Assembly (NCBI GenBank): GCA_004298915.1
Contig: SCTE01000091.1
Location: 1-5,915 of the forward strand
Direction of reading: 5' to 3'
Source of the DNA: Chloroflexota bacterium
GTDB lineage: Bacteria; Chloroflexota; Limnocylindria; Limnocylindrales; CSP1-4
DNA length: 5,915 nt
Positions 1 through 5,443 of the stretch are shown one piece after another. The notes under the pieces were generated by a model. That model did not search any database, had not been told where the DNA came from, and saw only the letters and a list, made by a program, of their open reading frames with translations. Numbering within the stretch: the first letter of the stretch is position 1; each line of letters begins with the position of its first letter. A program made the translations under genes and the position numbers.

Positions 1-1
1 C

Positions 2-1615
2 GCACGGCACTACAGCGACACGCCGCTCGCGCCGTCGAGCACGCACAGCTACACGATCAAGGCGTTCGATGCCGCCGGCAACCGCTCCGCGCCGTCCGGC
101 CCGATCTCGCTCACGACGTCGAATGGCACCGTGACGGTGACCCTGATCCCGGTCGCGGATTCCTACGTCTCCAGCACCTCGCCGACCACGAACTACGGGA
201 CGTCCACGGTGCTCCGCGTCCAGAGTGGCTCGGCGACCCTTCGGAGCTACCTCCGGTTCGACCTCTCGGGCGTGGTCGGCTCCATCCAGGACGCCACGTT
301 GCGGGTCTACTCGAATTCAACCGGGCCGTACGGCTATGACGTCTTCGGCGTCGCCAACACCACCTGGGGCGAGACCTCGATCAACGACACCAACGCACCG
401 GCCATCGGCCCACCGACGGGGATCTCGTCCGGAGCCGTGGTGACCGGCAGCTGGACGTCGGTCAACGTCAGTTCGCTGATCAGCGGGCCGAATGCCGGCC
501 TCGTCAGCCTGGCCCTCGGACCATCGGGCACGACCCAGCGGAGCTTCTCGTCCCGGGAAGGCGCGTTCGCGCCCCAGCTGATCCTGACCGTCGGGGCCGT
601 CAACGGCGGACCTCCCACGGCAAGCTTCACCGCTTCGACGATGACCGTGACCGCCGGGCTGCCCGTCTCGTTCACCGATACGAGCACCGGCGGTGCAACC
701 TCGTGGAGCTGGAGCTTCGGCGACGCTGCGACCAGCACGGCCCAGAACCCGAGCCACACGTGGGCGACCCCGGGGACGTACACGGTCACCCTGATCGCCT
801 CGAACAGCTCCGGACCGAGCGCGCCGGCCACGGCCCAGATCGATGTCGTCGCCGATACCGCTGCCCCGTCGACCCCGGGCAACCTGACCGCGACGCCCGC
901 CAGTGGCACGCGGATCGACCTGGCGTGGTCTACCTCGATCGACAACGTCGCCGTGACCGGCTACCGCGTCTACCGGGATGGCAATCCGACACCGATCGCG
1001 ACCGTCGGCGGCGCAACGCTCGGCTATGCGGACCTGACCGTGGCGCCCGGGACGACGTACACCTACACCGTGGATGCCATCGACGCCGCGGGAAACCCGA
1101 GCACCCCCACCGGTCCGGTACCTGCGACCACCCCGTCGGGCTCCGTGACGTTCACCAGAAATCCGATTGCCGATGCCTACGTCGACAGCGTGAACGCCAC
1201 CACGAACTACGGAACCAACAGTTCGATCCGCGTTTCCGGCCCCAGCCAGATCCGGAACGCGTACCTCAAGTTCGACCTGACCGGGATCAGTCCGTCGATC
1301 ATGAGCGCCACCCTGCGCGTGTACTGCATCAGCGGCTGCTCGACGACCGGGTTCGCCGCGCGCGCGGTCATGGACTCGACCTGGGGCGAATCATCGATCA
1401 CGTATGCCAATGCCCCGGGGTTCAGTTCCTCGATTGCCGGTTCGAGCGGCGCGCTCGTCCTCGGCTGGAACACCGTTGACGTGTCGTCGATCGTGACGGC
1501 CGGCGCCGGCGGCCTGACGAGCATGGTCCTGACGACGACCGGAAGCCAGATCAACCTGTCGTCGAAGGAGGGCGTGGGCGTCCCGGAGCTCGTCATGGTC
1601 GTGGGCGGCCCATAG
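2..1615 (+). CDS. Secreted multidomain FN3/DNRLRE/PKD protein, 5'-truncated by the window edge
   Basis: The reading frame is open from the first bases to a TAG at 1613-1615, leaving 537 visible residues; the true start lies upstream, and the in-frame GTG at 131 falls inside a domain boundary, so it is not a credible start. Modules, numbered from base 2: the end of an FN3 domain (1-41, ending SYTIKAFDAAGN), a DNRLRE/CBM96-like beta-sandwich (44-199, with ADSYV, NYGT, YLRFDLS and TWGE signatures), a PKD domain (204-283, WSWSFGD and PGTYTVTL), a complete FN3 (286-380, GYRVYRDG and YTVDAIDAAGN), and a second DNRLRE module (382-537). These families are typical of extracellular carbohydrate-binding or adhesive proteins. 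A catalytic domain and signal peptide, if present, must lie upstream. The protein ends at the last module with no sorting signal or C-terminal membrane helix. The only cysteines seen form CISGC in the second DNRLRE module and could make a local disulfide. Domain assignment is solid; ligand and enzyme activity are unknown. Confidence 0.88.
   Translation, partial: ARHYSDTPLAPSSTHSYTIKAFDAAGNRSAPSGPISLTTSNGTVTVTLIPVADSYVSSTSPTTNYGTSTVLRVQSGSATLRSYLRFDLSGVVGSIQDATLRVYSNSTGPYGYDVFGVANTTWGETSINDTNAPAIGPPTGISSGAVVTGSWTSVNVSSLISGPNAGLVSLALGPSGTTQRSFSSREGAFAPQLILTVGAVNGGPPTASFTASTMTVTAGLPVSFTDTSTGGATSWSWSFGDAATSTAQNPSHTWATPGTYTVTLIASNSSGPSAPATAQIDVVADTAAPSTPGNLTATPASGTRIDLAWSTSIDNVAVTGYRVYRDGNPTPIATVGGATLGYADLTVAPGTTYTYTVDAIDAAGNPSTPTGPVPATTPSGSVTFTRNPIADAYVDSVNATTNYGTNSSIRVSGPSQIRNAYLKFDLTGISPSIMSATLRVYCISGCSTTGFAARAVMDSTWGESSITYANAPGFSSSIAGSSGALVLGWNTVDVSSIVTAGAGGLTSMVLTTTGSQINLSSKEGVGVPELVMVVGGP
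131..598 (+). repeat. DNRLRE module, copy 1 (protein-level repeat)
   Basis: This is the first of two homologous ~155-residue modules in the same protein. Shared landmarks with copy 2 are ADSYV/ADAYV, TTNYGT, YLRFDLSG/YLKFDLTG, ATLRVY, TTWGETSI/STWGESSI, VNVSSLI/VDVSSIV and SSREG/SSKEG. An FN3 module precedes each copy, so the duplicated unit appears to be FN3 plus DNRLRE. Confidence 0.8.
1145..1612 (+). repeat. DNRLRE module, copy 2 (protein-level repeat)
   Basis: Second copy of the module and the C-terminus of the protein. The landmarks match copy 1 in order and spacing, but the sequence has diverged and copy 2 has gained CISGC just after the ATLRVY strand, where copy 1 has no cysteine. Confidence 0.8.
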
Positions 1616-1640
1616 CGGCGGTCGGGTCGAGGCGATGGGA

Positions 1641-1672
1641 TTGACCGGCAGACGACCTGCCTGCGCTAAACT
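1641..1672 (+). promoter_or_regulatory. Possible promoter for the tRNA gene
   Basis: TTGACC (1641-1646) matches the -35 consensus in five of six positions. TAAACT (1667-1672) is a four-of-six -10 box placed ten bases before the tRNA, which would give a very short leader. The 20-base spacer is longer than the usual 16-19, so the -35 assignment is uncertain. A five-base-pair hairpin, GGCAG/CTGCC (1647-1651 with 1657-1661), sits between the boxes and may instead mark the end of the upstream transcript. Confidence 0.35.
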
Positions 1673-1682
1673 GGCGCCCGGC

Positions 1683-1757
1683 GGCGGAGTAGCTCAGTGG
1701 TAGAGCAGGGGACTCATAAGCCCTTGGTCGGTGGTTCAAATCCGCCCTCCGCTACCA
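1683..1757 (+). tRNA. tRNA-Met (CAT anticodon), CCA encoded
   Basis: The 75 bases fold as a full cloverleaf. The acceptor stem is GGCGGAG with CTCCGCT, with a G1-U72 wobble. It is followed by TA, a D arm GCTC/GAGC with a 7-base loop, an anticodon loop CTCATAA with CAT at 1715-1717, a 5-base variable loop, a T arm GGTGG/CCGCC with loop TTCAAAT, discriminator A and encoded CCA. The G1-U72 pair and GGCGG...CCGCT acceptor resemble elongator tRNA-Met of several Gram-positive bacteria; an initiator would have an unpaired 1-72 and three G-C pairs under the anticodon loop. The anticodon arm plus variable loop (ACTCATAA, TTGGTCG) also resembles tRNA-Ile2, whose CAU is modified to lysidine by TilS, so that identity cannot be excluded. 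The anticodon stem has four pairs (G27-U43 wobble and three G-C) and an A31-G39 mismatch next to the loop. Confidence 0.92.
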
Positions 1758-1766
1758 GATCCCGCT

Positions 1767-1790
1767 CACGGATTCCCGGTGGGACCCGTG
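1767..1790 (+). terminator. Hairpin downstream of the tRNA, possible terminator
   Basis: CACGG (1767-1771) pairs with CCGTG (1786-1790), and TCCC (1774-1777) pairs with GGGA (1781-1784) around a GGT loop, with a small AT/C internal loop between the two helices. It starts ten bases after the encoded CCA, where a tRNA terminator would be expected. No T-run follows, so it is not a canonical intrinsic terminator; it could also protect or help process the 3' end. Confidence 0.4.
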
Positions 1791-1838
1791 CCGGCCTCGT
1801 CCAGCCCGCGGCCACGGGGGCTGTCGGAGACCCGGCGC

Positions 1839-1844
1839 TATACT
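1839..1844 (+). promoter_or_regulatory. -10 box of a likely ftsH promoter
   Basis: TATACT matches TATAAT in five of six positions and stands out in GC-rich surroundings, preceded by GGCGC. It would start transcription near 1851 with a leader of about 40 bases. I see no good -35 hexamer 16-19 bases upstream, so either the box is used with a weak -35 or ftsH is partly read from the tRNA promoter. Confidence 0.45.
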
Positions 1845-1881
1845 CGGCCCAGGACGAGCCGAACCACTGGCCCGTCCCTCC

Positions 1882-1886
1882 GGAGG
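1882..1886 (+). promoter_or_regulatory. Ribosome binding site deciding the ftsH TTG start
   Basis: GGAGG lies seven bases before the TTG at 1894, an ideal spacing. The next in-frame start, ATG at 1909 (residue 6), would be 22 bases away with no other good SD, so TTG is the supported start. Confidence 0.8.
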
Positions 1887-1893
1887 CAAGTTC

Positions 1894-3849
1894 TTGAATC
1901 CCAGGTTCATGCGCAATGGCGCACTGATGATCCTGCTCGCCCTTGGCGTGGCAGCGCTTCTCTACACATGGTTCAACCAGACGACGAGCTCGGCACCCAC
2001 CGGCTATGGGACGTTCCTCAACCAGGTCGCGGCGGGTGATGTCAAGAAGGTCGTCCAGCAATCGGACACCCTCACCGTCACGAAGGGCGACGGCAGCACC
2101 TACACGGTGACCGTGCCGAGCATCCTGACGTCGGTCCTCGACGACATGCAGAAGGCGTCGAGCGAGGCGGGCCGCACCCTCGACAAGTCGATCTTCTCGG
2201 CCGATCGCCAGAACGACAACGGCTGGATCCTGACCGCGGTCAGCGTGGTCCTCCCGCTCCTCGTGATCGGCGCGTTCATCTACTTCATGATGCGGCAGGC
2301 CCAGGGCACCAACAACCAGGCCATGTCGTTCGGCAAGAGCCGCGCCCGGATGTTCCTCGGCAACAAGTCCGTCGTGACGTTCGCCGATGTCGCCGGGGTC
2401 GACGAGGCCAAGACCGAGCTGCAGGAGATCGTCGAGTTCCTGAAGTTCCCCGAGAAGTTCAACACGCTCGGGGCGCGCATCCCCCGCGGCGTCCTCCTCG
2501 TGGGGCCTCCCGGAACCGGCAAGACGCTCATGGCCCGGGCCGTCGCCGGCGAGGCCGGCGTGCCGTTCTTCAGCATCTCCGGTTCGGAATTCGTCGAGAT
2601 GTTCGTCGGCGTCGGCGCGAGCCGTGTCCGCGACCTGTTCGACCAGGCGAAGCGCAACAGCCCGTGCATCGTCTTCGTGGACGAGATCGACGCGGTCGGC
2701 CGCCAGCGTGGCGCCGGCCTCGGCGGCAGCCACGACGAGCGCGAGCAGACCCTCAACCAGATCCTCGTCGAGATGGACGGGTTCGACACCAACACCGGCG
2801 TGATCGTCGTCGCGGCCACGAACCGGCCCGACGTCCTCGACCCGGCCCTCCTGCGCCCCGGTCGGTTCGACCGGCAGGTGATCCTCGATCGACCCGACAT
2901 GAAGGGCCGCGTGGCCATCCTCAAGGTCCACATCAAGGGCAAGCCGCTCGACAAGGCCGTATCCATCGAGGGCCTCGCCAGGCTGTCGCCCGGATTCTCG
3001 GGTGCCGACCTCGCCAACCTGATCAACGAGGGCGCGATCCTCGCTGCCCGCCGGAACAAGAAGGTCATCGCGATGCCCGAATTCGAGGAGGCGCTCGAGA
3101 GGATCGTGGCCGGCCCCGAGCGCAAGTCGCGGATCATCTCGGACGCCGAGAAGCTGATCATCGCGTACCACGAGGGCGGTCACGCGGTGGTCCAGCGGGT
3201 CCTCCCCAAGTGCGATCCGGTCAGCAAGGTGACGATCGTGAGCCGGGGCATGGCCCTCGGGTACACGATGGCCCTCCCGACCGAGGACCGCTACCTCCAG
3301 TCGAAGTCCGAGTTCGAGGACAAGCTGGCGGGCCTGCTCGGCGGCAACGTCGCCGAGCGCCTCGTGTTCGGTGACACGACGACGGGCTCGAGCAACGACA
3401 TCGAGAAGGCGACCGGCCTTGCCCGGCGCATGGTCACCGAGTTCGGGATGAGCGACCGGCTCGGACCGCTGTCGTTCGGCAAGCGTGACGAGCTCGTCTT
3501 CCTGGGCCGCGAGATCGGGGAGCAGCGCAACTACTCCGACGAGATCGCGCGGCAGATCGACGAGGAGGTGCGGGCGCTCGTCGACCGGGCCTACGAGCGA
3601 GCAACCGAGGTCCTCGAGACGCATCGGGATCGGCTGGAGGGCCTCGCCCAGAAGCTCATTGCCGAAGAAACCGTCGATGCCGACGCGTTCGAGACGCTGT
3701 TCGCGGACCTCCCGCCCAAGGAGCCGTTGCACGGCCTGCCGCCGCGCTCGCACGGGTCGCCCGGGGCGCCCGGTGCGGACGCACCGACGGATCGGCCATC
3801 GGAGCGCGACGTTCCTCCGGCCTCGGCGCCGGCCCCGAATCCCGCCTGA
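1894..3849 (+). CDS. ftsH: ATP-dependent zinc metalloprotease FtsH
   Basis: Complete 651-residue membrane-anchored AAA+ protease, close to the usual 610-650. FtsH forms hexamers in the inner membrane that unfold and degrade misfolded membrane proteins and some short-lived regulators. Visible parts: TM helix 1 (about 10-27), an extracytoplasmic domain (28-110), TM helix 2 (111-133), then the cytoplasmic AAA+ module with Walker A GPPGTGKT (204-211), pore loop FVG (237-239), Walker B IVFVDEID (259-266) and the second region of homology (309-327) with likely arginine fingers R321 and R324. The M41 peptidase has HEGGH (H426, E427, H430) and the third zinc ligand D502 in SSNDIEKAT. Residue 428 is glycine where the common motif reads HEAGH; the ligands and catalytic Glu are intact, and a Gly here is, to my knowledge, also found in actinobacterial FtsH. 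The last ~45 residues (607-651) are a Pro/Ala/Gly-rich, probably disordered tail. The start is TTG, chosen from the SD. Function is certain from the motif set; natural substrates are not visible. Confidence 0.98.
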   Translation: MNPRFMRNGALMILLALGVAALLYTWFNQTTSSAPTGYGTFLNQVAAGDVKKVVQQSDTLTVTKGDGSTYTVTVPSILTSVLDDMQKASSEAGRTLDKSIFSADRQNDNGWILTAVSVVLPLLVIGAFIYFMMRQAQGTNNQAMSFGKSRARMFLGNKSVVTFADVAGVDEAKTELQEIVEFLKFPEKFNTLGARIPRGVLLVGPPGTGKTLMARAVAGEAGVPFFSISGSEFVEMFVGVGASRVRDLFDQAKRNSPCIVFVDEIDAVGRQRGAGLGGSHDEREQTLNQILVEMDGFDTNTGVIVVAATNRPDVLDPALLRPGRFDRQVILDRPDMKGRVAILKVHIKGKPLDKAVSIEGLARLSPGFSGADLANLINEGAILAARRNKKVIAMPEFEEALERIVAGPERKSRIISDAEKLIIAYHEGGHAVVQRVLPKCDPVSKVTIVSRGMALGYTMALPTEDRYLQSKSEFEDKLAGLLGGNVAERLVFGDTTTGSSNDIEKATGLARRMVTEFGMSDRLGPLSFGKRDELVFLGREIGEQRNYSDEIARQIDEEVRALVDRAYERATEVLETHRDRLEGLAQKLIAEETVDADAFETLFADLPPKEPLHGLPPRSHGSPGAPGADAPTDRPSERDVPPASAPAPNPA

Positions 3850-3877
3850 GTACGGTCCCGGGCCAAACCTGACGCCA

Positions 3878-3909
3878 TCGGCCGGCGACTCCCCCGGAGC
3901 GCCGGCCGA
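3878..3909 (+). terminator. Strong hairpin between ftsH and the M20 gene (terminator or attenuator-like)
   Basis: TCGGCCGGCG (3878-3887) is perfectly complementary to CGCCGGCCGA (3900-3909). Inside, CTCC (3889-3892) pairs with GGAG (3896-3899) around a CCC loop, giving 14 base pairs with a single bulged A at 3888. It begins 28 bases after the ftsH stop and ends three bases before an ATG at 3913. No T-run follows. It could end or attenuate the ftsH transcript, stabilise its 3' end, or restrict ribosome access. Its stem buries the GGAG that would serve the ATG at 3913, which favours the start at 3931. Confidence 0.65.
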
Positions 3910-3916
3910 ACCATGT

Positions 3917-3920
3917 GGAG
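3917..3920 (+). promoter_or_regulatory. Ribosome binding site for the M20 peptidase
   Basis: GGAG lies ten bases before ATG 3931 and just outside the upstream hairpin. The competing GGAG (3896-3899), 13 bases before the in-frame ATG at 3913, is inside that hairpin. The spacer here is a short GATCA direct repeat. Confidence 0.6.
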
Positions 3921-3930
3921 ATCAGATCAG

Positions 3931-5322
3931 ATGACCGATGCCCTGGACCCCGCGCTCGAGACCCAGCTCAACGCGACGGAGGAGACGCGGCACGCCTCGC
4001 TGCTCGAGTTCCTGCGCATTCCGAGCATCTCCGCGCTGAGCGAGCATGCCGGTGACATCCGGCGCGCGGCCGACTGGATTGCCGAGGAGCTCGCGCGGAT
4101 CGGATTCGAGCACGTCGAGGTCTCCTCGACGCCGGGTCATCCCATCGTCTATGCGGACTGGCTCAATGCCGATGGAGCTCCGACGGTCATCGTCTACTGC
4201 CACTACGACGTCCAGCCCGTCGATCCGATCGACCTCTGGGAGACGGCCCCGTTCGATCCGTTCATCCGGGACGGTCGGATCGTGGGCCGCGGATCGGCTG
4301 ACGACAAGGGCCAGCTGCACATGCACCTCCGCGCCGCCGAGGCCCTGTTCGTCGTCCGAGGGGCGCTTCCGGTGAACCTCCGGATCGTGTTCGAGGGCGA
4401 GGAGGAAACGACGTCCGCGAGCCTCCCGGGTTGGCTCGAGGCCAATCGCGGCCGCCTCGGCGCCGACGCCGTGGTGATCTCGGACACGGGCTTCTTCGAG
4501 GGCAACATCCCGGCGCTGACCGAAACGCTGCGCGGCATGTTGTACACCCAGATCGACGTGACCGGCACGCCGACCGACCTGCATTCGGGCAGCTTCGGCG
4601 GCGCGGTGGAGAACCCGGCCAACGCGCTCGCCCGGATCATCGCCGCCCTCAAGGACCGCGACGGCCGGGTCCAGGTGCCGGGCTTCTACGACGATGTGGA
4701 CACGCTCGACGACGCGGCGAAGGCCCGTCTGGCCGCCCTGCCGTTCGATCCGGAGGCCTATCGCGCTCAGACCGGGTCCGGGCCACTCCAGGGCGAGGTC
4801 GGGTATTCGATCCTCGAGCGCAAGTGGACGCGCCCGACGCTCGACGTGAACGGTATCTGGGGTGGCTTCCAGGGCGAGGGCTCCAAGACGATCATCCCGG
4901 CGCACGCCCACGCCAAGGTCAGCATGCGCCTCGTGTCGGACCAGGACCCCGACGTCCTGTTCCCGAAGTTCGTGGCCTTCGTCGAGGCGATGTGCCCGCC
5001 CGGCGTGCGCGTGAGCGTGCAGTTCCTCGGCGGCGGGAAGCCGGTCCGGACGCCGATCGACCACCCGGTTGCGCAGGCGGCGGCTCGGGCGCTCGAAGCC
5101 ACCTTCGGTCGCGCCCCGGTCTTCATCGGCGCGGGCGGATCGATCCCGGTGGCCGAGATGTTCGAGCACCAGCTGGGCCTGCCCGTGATCCTGATGGGAT
5201 TCTCGAACCCCGACGATCACGCGCACGCGCCGAACGAATCGATGGTCCTCGCCAACTACGAGACCGGGATCCGGACGATCTGCGTGCTGTGGGACAGCCT
5301 CGGATCCGCGAACCGGGGATGA
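3931..5322 (+). CDS. M20 family dinuclear zinc metallopeptidase (dipeptidase-like)
   Basis: Complete 463-residue cytoplasmic peptidase with no signal peptide or membrane helix. M20 enzymes hydrolyse dipeptides, short peptides or N-acyl amino acids with two zinc ions. All expected active-site residues can be placed by motif: H91 in CHYDVQP with catalytic D93 two residues on; the bridging D124 in GRGSADDKG; catalytic E158 and ligand E159 in EGEEE; D185 in ISDTGFF; and H432 in HAHAPNE. The lid/dimerisation domain lies roughly at 195-370 and carries DLHSGSFGG with H218, the residue that in relatives reaches into the partner's active site. Length and motifs resemble carnosinase-like and Xaa-dipeptidase members more than DapE or ArgE, which are shorter (~375-385), but substrate cannot be read from sequence. 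An in-frame ATG at 3913 would add six residues (MWRSDQ); 3931 is preferred from SD position and hairpin. It follows ftsH by 81 bases and might finish peptides made by proteases, an inference from adjacency only. Confidence 0.93.
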   Translation: MTDALDPALETQLNATEETRHASLLEFLRIPSISALSEHAGDIRRAADWIAEELARIGFEHVEVSSTPGHPIVYADWLNADGAPTVIVYCHYDVQPVDPIDLWETAPFDPFIRDGRIVGRGSADDKGQLHMHLRAAEALFVVRGALPVNLRIVFEGEEETTSASLPGWLEANRGRLGADAVVISDTGFFEGNIPALTETLRGMLYTQIDVTGTPTDLHSGSFGGAVENPANALARIIAALKDRDGRVQVPGFYDDVDTLDDAAKARLAALPFDPEAYRAQTGSGPLQGEVGYSILERKWTRPTLDVNGIWGGFQGEGSKTIIPAHAHAKVSMRLVSDQDPDVLFPKFVAFVEAMCPPGVRVSVQFLGGGKPVRTPIDHPVAQAAARALEATFGRAPVFIGAGGSIPVAEMFEHQLGLPVILMGFSNPDDHAHAPNESMVLANYETGIRTICVLWDSLGSANRG

Positions 5323-5325
5323 TCT

Positions 5326-5341
5326 CGGGGTCCTGACCCCG
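5326..5341 (+). terminator. Short hairpin just after the M20 stop codon
   Basis: CGGGGT (5326-5331) pairs with ACCCCG (5336-5341) around a CCTG loop, starting three bases after the stop. There is no T-run after it, so termination is possible but not shown. Confidence 0.4.
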
Positions 5342-5352
5342 GACCAACGCCG

Positions 5353-5374
5353 ACCCGAACCTCGCCCTTCGGGT
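5353..5374 (+). terminator. Second hairpin in the M20-ATPase gap
   Basis: ACCCGAA (5353-5359) pairs with TTCGGGT (5368-5374) around an eight-base loop, with a further G-T wobble at the base. Its 3' edge touches the possible -35 box of the next gene, so it may serve as a terminator for the upstream transcript or affect promoter context. Confidence 0.4.
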
Positions 5375-5404
5375 TGATGACGCGGTCCGCTCCGGTGCTA
5401 CGAT
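5374..5404 (+). promoter_or_regulatory. Possible promoter for the RecA-fold ATPase gene
   Basis: TTGATG (5374-5379) and TACGAT (5399-5404) each match the sigma-70-type consensus in four of six positions, 19 bases apart. TGC directly before the -10 makes it an extended -10 element. Transcription would begin near 5411, leaving a leader of about 33 bases. The preceding hairpins fit the idea that the ATPase gene is a separate unit. Confidence 0.45.
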
Positions 5405-5427
5405 GCCGCCTCGGGGCAACCACACGG

Positions 5428-5432
5428 GGAGG
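5428..5432 (+). promoter_or_regulatory. Ribosome binding site for the ATPase gene
   Basis: GGAGG within GGGGAGGG lies 11 bases before the GTG at 5444. This is slightly long but is the best SD-start pair here. The next in-frame ATG (5534) has only one base between its GGAG and the start, too close to work. Confidence 0.6.
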
Positions 5433-5443
5433 GTCAGGCGATC

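Noticed and set aside
131..133. GTG at 131 as the start of the DNRLRE protein
   Set aside because: The same frame is open back to base 2 and encodes a recognisable FN3 end just before it, so the gene continues upstream of the window.
1683..1757. Mobile-element insertion at the tRNA 3' end
   Set aside because: No integrase, no second copy of the tRNA 3' end and no change in composition downstream; ftsH follows normally.
1697..1897. A short + strand frame starting inside the tRNA
   Set aside because: It begins in the tRNA D arm and its first third is translated tRNA; it has no SD and no recognisable motif.
1714..3753. A 679-codon open frame on the minus strand opposite ftsH, and a 434-codon one (3922-5226) opposite the M20 gene
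   Set aside because: Both mirror the codon phase of well-supported + strand genes in GC-rich DNA. Their translations are low-complexity, Arg/Glu/Asp/Leu-rich and show no domain motifs. The first also runs through the tRNA.
3913..3915. ATG at 3913 as the M20 start
   Set aside because: Its SD is 13 bases away and inside a strong hairpin. ATG 3931 has an exposed GGAG at ten bases. It remains possible and changes only six residues.
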